Positions 1 to 63,210 of a DNA stretch of 64,000 nt are shown here, piece by piece. The stretch spans positions 2,099,927 through 2,163,926 of the forward strand of contig OZ025882.1 in assembly GCA_964019415.1 (NCBI GenBank), written 5' to 3'. Each line of letters opens with the position of its first letter. Position 1 is the stretch's first letter. The notes beneath the pieces are model-generated. The model did no database searches and was not told where the DNA came from. It saw nothing but the letters and a program-made list of their open reading frames with translations. The position numbers and the translations under genes are program-made. The stretch is from Ianthella basta (Eukaryota; Porifera; Demospongiae; Verongiida; Ianthellidae).

Positions 1-767
1 AAATTAGGGCTCAGTGATATTCATAGCCTTAAAATATAACCAGCTGTGCAAGTGCTATGACCATTACTGCAATATTATGTACAGTACACTTCAAAGACAG
101 TACTGCATCTCTACTCATAGCTAGGACACCCACATGCACCAGATCAGAATACAGATCTAGACTCTTTGAGCAAAATTAGGTGAGAATGTGTATGTTGTAT
201 ATAGCCATAGTACATGCTCCTGAACTAACACACCTTGGACATGTGACAGTCATAAGTGGCTTCCTGTCCTAGGAACACAATATATACCCCAGACTGGATG
301 AGAGAGCTGTGTGATTGGCTGTGTACATAAGTATAAATTACTGGTTGTGTACAGCTATGGCATGGTGTATACCAGCAAGTTGGATGCTGACCAGCTAGTG
401 TAGCAATGGATATTATGATGCCATCACAACAGAATGTTCACACACGTCATAGAGTTCCTAAATCCTAATGTGACCTGAATCATGCAGCCACTGTATGCAC
501 AAATGAAATCGCTACTCATGCACAAACGTACATACATACCTACCTGCTTGAACAGCACACAGCCTCAAACATGTACACAATTAACATTAACACATGCACT
601 ACGCATGTGCACACACTGAATCAAGAATATACAGCACATGGAAGAAGATGTGTGGAATTCACAGTCTTAAATGTATACAGTATGAGCTCTATACACATCA
701 CATATACCTACTGTTATGTATTCCACAGTTGAGAGGTGTAATCCACCTTATGTTACCATAGCAATCA
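1..767. other. Region downstream of the dynein gene
   Basis: No gene, RNA or clear element is visible. It is AT-rich, TACGTA/ACATACA-rich sequence, which should include the dynein 3' UTR. No canonical AATAAA on the minus strand near the stop was found. Confidence 0.6.
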
Positions 768-34652
<33,885 letters not shown>

Positions 34653-35145
34653 TCACACATCATCCATGTACACTGACCCACGTAGGCAAATCAGGATGCT
34701 ATTATGCATTCTATGGCCAAATTTAAATGGTCAGTGTCTGTTGCACACTGCAACCGCACATAGGGATGCAGCGCACAACTACGGAATAATACCATCACAT
34801 ATTATGTGTACAGAAATGCACAAGACCACGGAACAAGATGAAAGCCTTGATAAACAGCATCCAGTCGAGAAGCGGTAGCGGCTGCTGAGGTACTGATTTC
34901 ACGAAGCAATGACCCAATAACCACAGATGAAATAACACGAGACACCCTGTATTATTCTGTTGTCATCATCGCATTAAACCTGAAGTTGTGGATCAGTTGA
35001 GCTTACTAAACTGCGCCTTTGCACGCTCTCCATCTTTCACGGTTGCGGAACTTAGGACAAAGGGACCGCCATTTTTTGGGCTGACCCTGTTTCTATAGCA
35101 ACGATGATATGACATCATCGGTGTAAACAAGCCAGCAGCACCGCA
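34653..35145. promoter_or_regulatory. Divergent promoter region between dynein and CFAP97D-like genes
   Basis: About 490 bp separates the two divergent start codons. It has few repeats compared with the rest of the window. The half next to the plus-strand gene (35030-35145) carries CpG-containing sequence and the X-box-like motif described separately. No TATA box stands out. It probably holds both promoters and any non-coding dynein 5' exon. Confidence 0.6.
35089..35102. promoter_or_regulatory. X-box (RFX-type) motif
   Basis: GTTTCTATAGCAAC fits the 14-bp imperfect palindrome bound by RFX factors upstream of ciliary genes (GTHNYY-AT-RRNAAC) at every position. It lies 44 bp before the start codon of the CFAP97D-like gene and about 440 bp before the dynein start, in the spacer between two divergently transcribed axonemal genes. 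Location and sequence agree with the established RFX-cilia connection; binding itself is inference. Confidence 0.6.
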
Positions 35146-38100
35146 ATGGCTTCGAAGGGCAAGTACAGTACGAACGCTCCCTCCTGCAATCGCCTTCTGG
35201 AGCAGAGATGGCAAGAAAGGACTTTCATGGATCACAGAGACAGGGTGAGATCAGCGTTTCATGATAGTCTTGGTTGTTGTCTCTGTTCCACGTTTGATCA
35301 CAGACACAAGAAGGTTCTCTGGGTTGATGTAGGGCCAGCCTGTAGTGTAGCACGTCTGTTATGTTGCACTGTATTCCATGCTAGTATGCCTATATTGTGT
35401 AGCTTAAGAAGACCAAATCCACCGTAGACACGGGGAGGCCGAAGGAATACAATCACCTGAGACAGAAAGCTAAGAAGCATCAGGTAACCATCTATATACA
35501 TTACTTTCCAGCACACTGTCTGTCAATCTGTCTGTCTGTCCATAGTTATAGGATCTGTGGTCTGTTTGCATACTTACACCAGTACTAGCTCACCAGTTTA
35601 ATGACTCAGCCACTGCACTATTAAACTAGATGTAATCTAAGTTAATAGTGCAGTGGTTTCAGGCAAGCCTGTGAATAGCTATGACCACTTTGTGGAAATT
35701 CATCTTGTAGATGGAGCTTGAGCGCTGGACGCAGATAGACAGACACAACCACGAGCTCTTGACCAAAATGGACAAGATAATGCAGTCAAGAGGACGTGTA
35801 GACCACATCAATGATTACAAGGCAAAACCATGGTTAGTAAATGGAGCCTGTGTGTGAATGTGAACACACCAAGTGTGTGCATTGTCTTGCTGACATGAAC
35901 TACAATATGAAGCCACTCTTAAGTAAAGTGTGTAGTGTCAGTCATGCAATCTTGCAATAACGCATCGAAATCAATGCATTCCCAGCTCTCACTGCTCTAC
36001 CTACATATGAATGCATGTATGGTTCTGTTTGTTCACCTGTTTGCAGTTTGCACCACATAACAAGGCAGCTGGAAGCAGAACGGGTGCACAGAGATAACCT
36101 TGTGAGAAGCATTGCTTGACTGTTCACTGCAAGCAAACCATCAATAATAAATCTTATGGTTTGCTGCGGCACCACTTCCTAACAAGCAGTACCCCTCTTC
36201 CCATCCCCATGGCAGGGCCTTTTAAAGAGGTTACAGACCCTGAAGCCAATGTACCGCACAGATGTGTGGGTAGGTTTTGTTTTCATGAATACTGTTACAG
36301 TAGCTGCATGCAAGAAATATGCATTATGCTGCCATTGTGAGTCTTTGCTGTTATATGTACCACTATAGGAGTCAGATTTCAAGCAACACCAAGGCCTTAA
36401 ACAGAGTATATCACGGTTCCCATCTGTGAAAGCGAAAACATGGCAGGTGTGGTTGGTTGTGCGGAATGTCTTACATGGTTGTGATGGTTTGTATGTGTGC
36501 ATGTAGGAATGGATGAGTGTTTTCATATCATGTGACAGTGAGCCAGCAAGAGTGTGTAATGTGTTTCTTTTCTTTGATTCTGGTGTTCTCTTGACTTTGT
36601 TAGGGAAGGACTACAGTCACTGGAAGTAGCGGTTTTGTAAGAGGAAGAGGGGAGGCTGCTGGTGGGGAGGAGGAGATTCAGGCTGTTGACCATGCTGTTC
36701 TTGATACTGCTAGTGGTCATGAAAGAGTGACCTTGCCTCCAGTTGTGGAAGAGGTAAGTACAGCATGTGTTGTTTGTAGAGGCAACATTGTATGCGTTCC
36801 GTGAATCCTCTCTAGCTACAGTTGCGCATTTGTGTGTGTGCTTGACTGCCTGCATTGCCCACCTATTCATCTGCTTGCTGTAGAAGCCTCGTAACCCCTC
36901 CCACCTGGGTCAGTCATTGAAGGACACAAGAGACAGACAGGTACGTATGGCAGATACAGTACATGCTGCTAATGTACAGGTCTACTTGCATGACATTAGC
37001 AACACTGACACTGTGTGAAGGAGAGGTTTGGGATGTATACTGCATGTGCAAACTGCATGTGCAAACTGCATTCAGGTGGTCATGATTGGTTGCAATGTGC
37101 GACAAGACAATGCGCATACATACTAGTGAAACTACTGTAGCACTGAACTGGTTTGGAAATGCTTGCAAGAGATGTTCCTTGAGCTGCATTGACACTATGT
37201 CTCGGGTTTGATTCCCAGCTGAGTAGCTAATTCCCTCCTTCCTGCCCCTATGGGGGTATTTGAGAACATTAGATTTAGAAACGTGTCAGAATTGCCCCTT
37301 CATTCAGGAAGTTTGGGCCTGAAAGAGTAAATGTCAAGTTGCACTAGAGTCTAACGCGTGTATTTGTGCAAGTCTGTTTGCTCCCATACATGGAAGCTAA
37401 TGTAGCATAAATTAATTATGTGGTTGTCAAAAGGTGTGTACTGTACATCTCTGTCTGTCTACAGAGGTCAAAGTCCCCTGAGGAGATTGTTGAAATAATG
37501 AACTGATGCTCCTGAGGCCCCATGCATGCTTGCACTGCTGCACACACTCATTCTTCAGTCCATTGAGGTCCATACAGGTAGAATAACACATGCATTGGTT
37601 CCATTATTTGTACCTTCATGCATACTTTTAATTTATACTGCATACAATACTGTGCCATATATTAATATTATTATTATTGATGATCGCAATGGCTTGGGGT
37701 TTAGTCCCAAGTGACTTACATGCATTTTCACTCAATCACATGAATATAAAGTATTGGAACAGTGGATTGCTGGATTGATTAGAACATGCTTTGATGAGCG
37801 TATACGTATGCTTGCATGGATCATGTGTGACCTACGTACGTACGTACGTATACCTTTCCAATATTTATATTCATGTGCATGATTGAGCGAAAGCGCACAA
37901 GTCACCCGATTGGGACTAAACCCTGCACAAAATTTTTGATCCACTGCTGAAATACAGGTTGGTCTGTGGATTTGTAATTATAATGTATTGTTTCACAATA
38001 AATGTAATTCGTGTCACTGACAGTTCAAGACAATTTGCATGTGCACATATTGATGCGCAGCCAAATATGGCAAATCCACAAATTCACATTCATCCTCTTT

Positions 38101-38406
38101 ATGAGTGTCATTTAATATACAAGCAAATGTCACGTTGCTGCATGGTAAGAACACATGGCCAGCTCACCAGGACACCCTGGCCATTTACTGCATGGGCCAG
38201 GGCTTTGTTGGATTGAGGGTGCCACTCAGGGCTACATACAACTGTTAGTAGTACTTTGCGAGCTAGGATTCTCAGTGGGGGCAGAGTTATTTGTGACCTG
38301 TGAATGACAGTCATAAAATTGTGGCTTTGCCAATTCCCTTCAGGGGCCCAACCGCTATGCACGTATAGCTAAAGAGGAGTTGTCTAAACAGCTGCAGGGC
38401 CAGTGA
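35146..38406 (+). CDS. CFAP97 domain-containing protein (CFAP97D1/D2-like)
   Basis: A small ciliary or sperm-axoneme protein of the CFAP97/KIAA1430 family. Exons are 35146-35244, 35403-35483, 35711-35832, 36047-36101, 36216-36269, 36369-36446, 36604-36753 and 36884-36940. Two phase-compatible last exons follow: 37465-37506 (ending EIVEIMN, stop 37504-37506; 245 aa) or 38344-38406 (ending LSKQLQGQ, stop 38404-38406; 252 aa). The family signature is in exons 1-3: NRLLEQRW, then DTGRPKEYNHLRQKAKK, then ERWTQIDRHNHELLTKM and DKIMQSRGRVDHIN. The CFAP97D1/2 pattern reads similarly (IERDNRLLLEKM, then RTRGQ). The C-terminal half is low-complexity and not recognised. The start is the first ATG, and every exon phase agrees. 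Divergence from a dynein gene supports a cilium role. Confidence 0.85.
37696..37924. mobile_element. Foldback element with arms of about 65 bp
   Basis: The left arm starts GGGGTTTAGTCCCAA and continues through TTTCACTCAATCACATGAATA. The right arm is its imperfect reverse complement and ends GATTGGGACTAAACCC. Each arm is about 65 bp, separated by roughly 95 bp. It lies between the two alternative terminal exons of the CFAP97D-like gene and has no ORF. The arrangement fits a MITE or foldback transposon remnant. Confidence 0.65.
37997..38002 (+). terminator. AATAAA polyadenylation signal, short CFAP97D-like isoform
   Basis: An AATAAA hexamer lies about 490 bp after the stop codon at 37504-37506 and before the alternative last exon at 38344. 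It would suit polyadenylation of the shorter transcript. It also lies just beyond a foldback element (37696-37924), so this 3' UTR would include that element. Confidence 0.4.
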
Positions 38407-39172
38407 GGTGCATCATTCAAGCAGGATACCTTAACCTTGCAAGCAAGAGTACTCCTGACATTTTACTATCTATGGTACAAGCAAGCATGCAACATAAGCT
38501 CTGCATACACTGTGGGTCTACATGCACACAGAGATACACAGGATGCAACCCACGGCCGTCACTATCAATCTCAGCTTTGTGCCAGAAGATTCAAGGATTG
38601 AAATGTAGTTCACATGCAGTCCCCCCCCCCCCCCCCCCACACACACAGAGACACGTGCTTCGCCACACCATGAACTCATTGTGACTGGATAGGGCAATAT
38701 AGGCAAAACATCACAGTAGCTATGTCACAAGTTGTAAGCAGTTGCAGGCAGTTTTGTTACTGATGAAGACCCTCGTGGTCGAAACAATTTACTGGAACTA
38801 GACCTACAGCTACGTGAATGCTCATCAACACTCCATAAATCTGCTAGACAACATAGCATGAACCTCTACCACATTATGTCACAAGTTACACATCAGAAAT
38901 GCAACCATGTGAAGCACATTTTTTTATACAAACATACAACTGTAAAGTATGCAACAGCGATAACATTTGAGACATAAAAATAATCTTGAACTGTGTGGTA
39001 GTGAGTCTTACAAATTCATTACACTATGGAAGACAAACTGCAACACGTGAAGTACAACTTATGAGCTGTGTGTGTTCACATCATTATATATGTACGTACA
39101 GCACTGTGTGTTATCATCATTAGATGCGTATACACACAAAGTACACATGCAAAATACACACCCCCAGCATTG
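38407..39172. other. Spacer between convergent CFAP97D-like and Caskin-like genes
   Basis: Contains a poly-C/(CA) tract (38621-38647), a family C repeat (38752-38885) and the presumed 3' UTRs of both genes. No coding sequence is recognised. Confidence 0.6.
38752..38885 (+). repeat. Interspersed repeat family C with hammerhead-like core
   Basis: This stretch contains CTGATGAAGACC, then CTCGT, then GGTCGAAAC, followed by ACTGGAACTAGACCTACAGC and a tail with CCATAAATCTGCTAGACAAC. The same order recurs at 55455-55570 with small changes, an inverted partner lies at 55405-55454, and the tail half also occurs at 54621-54690. The CTGATGA...GAAAC arrangement resembles a hammerhead ribozyme core as found in some retroelements, but with one extra A after CTGATGA. 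Confidence 0.5.
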
Positions 39173-58345
<19,173 letters not shown>

Positions 58346-58676
58346 CGTGTAGCCGAGGCGACAGGAATGAAAGGGATGTCTGTCTTGCCCGGTAGCCTCC
58401 TAGAGCGGGACGAACTGTAACGCAAGATCACTGCGCGTGAGGCTCGAAAGGAGGCTCAACAATGCCGCTTCCTATCAGGTGCGATTCAGAGGCAACGAGA
58501 CGTGCGTCCACTTCGAGCGCAGGTCATAAAAGTGAAACAGGGGTTAGTGGAAAATGGGAACTTTATCTTTGTCCCAGTTGCCGACACAACTGTGCGGTTC
58601 GGCGCCCGTGGGGGTCAGTGACGTCACGAGTAGGCTGGACCATGACGTCATAGCAAAATGGCCGATTGCGTGTAGC
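58346..58676. promoter_or_regulatory. Divergent promoter between Caskin-like and USP1-like genes
   Basis: This short CpG-containing spacer separates two divergent start codons. It contains two perfect TGACGTCA (CRE/ATF) palindromes at 58619-58626 and 58643-58650, 24 bp apart, and a YY1-like AAAATGGCC just downstream. Although 58554-58676 is open in frame with the USP1-like protein, the presence of promoter motifs makes it more likely 5' UTR or promoter. Confidence 0.55.
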
Positions 58677-61600
58677 ATGTTGGGAGGAGGAGGAGGTAGT
58701 GTATTTGCAGTACCAGAGTCATGCATGGACCATGTATCCTGCCCTTCAAAAAGAAGCTTGTCTTTGAGCCTTGGTCAGAAAGGAAGGAGGAGTAAAGTTC
58801 CTAAGTTTGACCCAGTTACCAGCAATGGCTCACGAGATTTGTTTGACAGTAAAGCTTCCTCAAGGGCTGTCGCCGTCAGTCAGAATCTAACTGGACTCAC
58901 TAATGTGGCCAATACGTGTTACGCCAACGCCGTGGTTCAGGCTCTTCGGTTCTGTCCCGGTTTCAGGGAGGGACTTGCGCGTGCATGCAGTGCGAGTTTG
59001 TCCACCTCCGGTCCACATCCCATTGCTGCTTCCCTACTGCAGGTGGGCGCATCCAACCCCCACAACTCTGCCTTGTGTTCTATTCACTCTTTTCCTATTC
59101 CCTTCACAGTTGTTCCAACTTATGGATGAAGCTGACACTGAGAGCCGGGTGGCCAATCCCTATGGGTTTGTGACCACTTTGGGGTAAGTGAGGGAGAGGG
59201 CAAGGTCTCGGTGAAATCATCTCACATGTACAAATTGGGTCATGCTTACGTTGTCATGGTGTGTGTACCTCTTCTGAACACTGCACATGCCATGGATGGA
59301 GGTTGTGTTTGTCTGTATCACACCAAACAGTCCTTTGACTGGGCATCTTTGATTGAGACAAAGCGTCTATAGTGTTACCTGGTATTGCATAACAGCAATA
59401 CATCTATGATGCGTAAGTGGTTTAGTACATGGCGTGCAATAAGAGCTATCTAAATGCTTTATTTTAGTTTGGGTAAGGTTAAGGGGTGTGTCTGTGTCTC
59501 TATACATTGCTGCACGACTCGACCAGCTAGCTGGCCATAGCCTATGTACATGCTGTACATTGTGTGTAACACGCTACGCAATATCGTATGGGGGCTCATT
59601 GTTACATATGTTGTTCAATGGGTGAAAAGATTGTGAGCAATGATGTAGATGAATCAATCAGCAATTGATTGCAGGACATTTCCACCACAAAGATCTTAGT
59701 CAACTCTGTGCAAAACATGCTGGGGGTGACTGTTCAACAGAATAAGCATACAGCAAAGGTTTGGTATGCTGGCATATCACAGTGTTCTCTCTAGGCTGCT
59801 TTTGAAGGGTACAGAACCCTTCTTTCTGCCTTAAAACCCTCTTTGAGGCTATAAGCAAACCTTCTTTGAAAGGTACCACTGGTCATGTGGTGTGAGCATT
59901 AGCCTTCAGATACACCACACACACTGTGTCACAAGGCTCTCCCTGCATGCAACTACTGTATTGTGCACAAGAGTTTTCCGAAGGAGTTCCAAGAGTTTTT
60001 CACAAACCCAATAGTTTAGTGCGACCTTCTTGAACTATTTTCTGGGGAGACACCAGCTGCATTGCCACAAGGTTTGCTACACACAGTGCCTCGCCAACAA
60101 CGATACAGTTGTGAGCTCCAACACCAGAGAGCATGTTATCACCCCTGGTGTGTTATCACCCCTGATGTGTCAGAGACACACACGCACGCATCAATACACA
60201 AGAGTGCCATGAATATAATGGTGTCCTTTATTAGGCCCCGAGTGGTCTAATTTGAGTCTATCCTCCAATGTACCCCGCCCCCGACACTCCACACTCAGTT
60301 GGTGCATGTGCATTTCACTGAGTTAGTTGTGAGAGGTGTGCATTCTTTTGACACCTTTGTTGTTCTGCTTGATTAGGGTGTTGGTTCTACTTGAATGAAG
60401 CTAAGTGTTATGTCAGCCTTTCAAGTATAACTCATCATGGAGGGGGGAGGGGGCAGGCTGTAACTAAGTGTGCTAAGAGGTGGGGGTAAATCTCTTGATA
60501 GCTGCTACATAGAGTGAGCCTGCGAGTTTGAGGTACAGTAGCTAGTCCTCTTTCCTTCACTTCCTCATTTACCACACATGCAATAGAGGAATTCGAGGGG
60601 CTTGTATGGTGTGTCAGTTCCTCCTTTGGTGTGTGTGTGTGCTCTCCCACTGTAGGAAAGCCTACCCTCAATTTACTTATGGGCAACAGCACGATGCACA
60701 GGAATTACTGAAATGCCTTCTGACTTCTTTGCGTGACCACGTTTGTCAGGAGGAGGAGGAGGAAGAAGGGTGGGATGCGAGGGGAGAGGAAGAAGGGCTT
60801 GTCAGCACAGCTGCCAACGCTGCTACCGTTGGCAACTCCACTCCAAAAACAAGAACAGCAGAAGACAGTTTTACACACCCTATCCCACGCAGGGCAGTCA
60901 GACCTGTTTCCCAGGTTACTGCCCCTACAGGCACTGCATCTGTGGCAACTTCAATGGGTGCAGAAACCCACCTAGCCTGTGCCCCAAGAAGCCCCCCAAC
61001 TGGCACTAATGAGAACCCCCTCAGTGCTAACCAAGTTCCACCCGTTTGTACTGCAGGGTCAGCAGCCATTGAATACACCATCCCTATGAGCCCTCCCATA
61101 ATCACAGAAAGGGGAGAGATGTCCTTCACTAGTGTGCAAGGCAAGCCCGCTAAAGTGGGTAGCATGAAACCCATAACAGTGGCCACTAACCCAAAGCCTA
61201 TCTCAAGTGGCAACACAACGGAGGAGCAACTTATTGTGAAGATTCAGAGAAAGGGTCTCTCCAAGCAGTTTGGCAGCGCAAAGAAGAGGAAGAAGCCTAA
61301 GCGAAGTCCATGGGCCAAGAAGAAACAGGCTAGCCGAAAACCAAAGGCCACTCCCACCCAGTCTGACGTGCTTACCATCACAACCAGCACCAAGCCAGTG
61401 CTAATGGTGAGGATACCTCTCAGACTGCTCAAGGGGCCTCCAGGCAGCAAGCCTCCTGAAAAGCTACAGGGGATCTTTCGTGGTTTCCCCCTCTCTCCCA
61501 AAACGCCCACGTTCGACAGGTGCTTCCTTGTGCGAGCACAGTCTGTTGACCGCAGCACCTCAAACATCCCTGACTTCATCTCAGAGCTCTTTCAGGGACA

Positions 61601-62429
61601 CTTGATGTATGGTACAAAGTGCCTGGACTGTGAACAGTGCACTGGGAAGGAGGAGAGCTTTCTCGACCTGAGCGTTCCCATCCCACCTGATTCCTTCCTT
61701 GGGTCGGTGAACCTCAAATCCACCCCTTTGGAAGAATGCATTGAATACTTTGCTGCCAGCGAGTTCCTCTCAGGAGACAACAAGTACTTCTGTGAAGAAT
61801 GCAACCACCTGACCGAGGCAGAGCGATTCATCAAGCTGTCTTCCCTCCCGCCCATTCTGGTTTTGCACATAAACAGGTTCTCTCACAACTCGATTTTCAA
61901 CTTCATCCCCAAGTACCGCACATCAGCCTCCAGTAAGCTCTGTAACAACATCACCGTCCCCCAGCAGCTCTCCCTTGAACGCTGGTGCATGCGCAAGTGC
62001 CGAATGCGGCCATGCCTCTACCGGCTATCAGCAGTCGTGTTCCACACAGGCGTGAGCGTCACCAGCGGCCACTACACTGTAGCCGTCCTGTCCAGTATTT
62101 GCCAGCCTCCGGTGGCAAGCGTTCCCCCAAAGGATTCCCTTCAAAGGCACAAGGAAGATGGCCCCAGCCAGCCTGGGACAGGGCAAGGTGACAGCAACCA
62201 CCTTCAAGATGGGGACCTCCCTGAGGAGTCCCTGCATGGTGCTGAATCCCCGGATGGTTCGCAGACAAGCAAGTCTTCTTCATCGAATGGTGGTACTTCC
62301 AATGTGTGGTACTACTTTGACGACAAGAAGGTTTCCACATTGGAGCTCAAACACTTTTTGAAACTTCTATCTTCCTCCAAGACACCCTACATTCTCTTCT
62401 ACTGTAACATAGATACCACAGGACTGTAA
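58677..62429 (+). CDS. USP1-like: USP1-like ubiquitin-specific protease
   Basis: A cysteine deubiquitinase; vertebrate USP1 removes ubiquitin from FANCD2 and PCNA with its partner UAF1. Exons are 58677-59042, 59110-59183 and 60656-62429, phases 0 and 2, about 737 aa (778 aa if the upstream in-frame ATG at 58554 is used). The N-terminus has SKRSLSLSLGQKGRRSK, like USP1. The Cys box is GLTNVANTCYANAVVQAL (Cys near 81), then FTYGQQHDAQELLKCLL. The catalytic core resumes at ISELFQGHLMYGTKCLDCE, with a CxxC pair there and a second at YFCEECNHLTEAERF (zinc-ribbon style). The His box is VSVTSGHYTVAV (His near 619) and the Asp is in VWYYFDDKKV (702/703); it ends TPYILFYCNID. Between the Q-H-D box and the FQG box lies an unconserved insert of about 240 residues with a Lys/Arg patch KRKKPKRSPWAKKK, a likely nuclear signal. 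Confidence 0.87.
59184..60655. other. USP1-like intron 2 (1.47 kb)
   Basis: Separates the Cys-box exons from the large catalytic exon. No gene or clear repeat is seen. The donor is GGGTAAGT-like and the acceptor is CCCACTGTAG, joining TTLG to KAYPQFTYGQQHDAQ in phase 2. Confidence 0.7.
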
Positions 62430-62462
62430 ACATGCATTCTAATTCTGTACACACTCAATGTA

Positions 62463-62468
62463 TTTATT
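62463..62468 (-). terminator. AATAAA polyadenylation signal for METTL25-like gene
   Basis: On the minus strand an AATAAA lies about 90 nt after the METTL25-like stop codon and only about 35 bp beyond the stop codon of the convergent USP1-like gene. The two 3' UTRs must therefore overlap. Confidence 0.5.
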
Positions 62469-62553
62469 GTTGATCCATATATAGATGTACATATCATGTT
62501 ACATTTAGTACATTATTTATATTATTACACTGTCATTGTAATGTTTTGTGAGC

Positions 62554-63120
62554 TCAAACTTCCGTATTTCTTTTGTGAGCCACAATGGCTGTGTTCCTGG
62601 GGGAGAGGGTTGGTTCAAAGAGAGGCACCAACACCACACTGGCACCTACATACAAAAGTGTAGAACATACATAGGGCAAGGAACAATATAAATGCTCCAT
62701 GTGTACATTCAAACACATGATCAGCACATGCACATACAATGTCATAGGTACTAGTACATCAAACAGAACATGTTATGGGTATATGATGGCCTGCTTTTGT
62801 GCATATTATGCTGCATGAAATCAGTGTGCGTAAATGTATTCTTATGTAATAGTGTACAAGTACACCTATTAGATACTTGCATGTAAACGTAGGCAAGCAT
62901 GCTGTGTGTGTGTGTGTATGTATGGACTTGGGATTAGGGTAGGGTGGTGTGTGTGTGTGCAGTGCAGGGATCGACATGCCTGTCTCCTTGAGGTAGATAG
63001 CTCTGTCCAAGAGGAGCAGGCTCTCTACGCAGGGCGCCAAGACTAGGCGGACAATGAAGAACAGCGCCACCTTCCACCACTGAGCTAGCATGGGTTGAAG
63101 CTCTTCCATTCCTGCACAGT

Positions 63121-63210
<90 letters not shown>

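Noticed and set aside
34993-35235. Minus-strand ORF of 80 codons overlapping the CFAP97D-like first exon
   Set aside because: Antisense shadow; no match to a dynein N-terminus, and no splice site linking it in phase to dynein exon 1.
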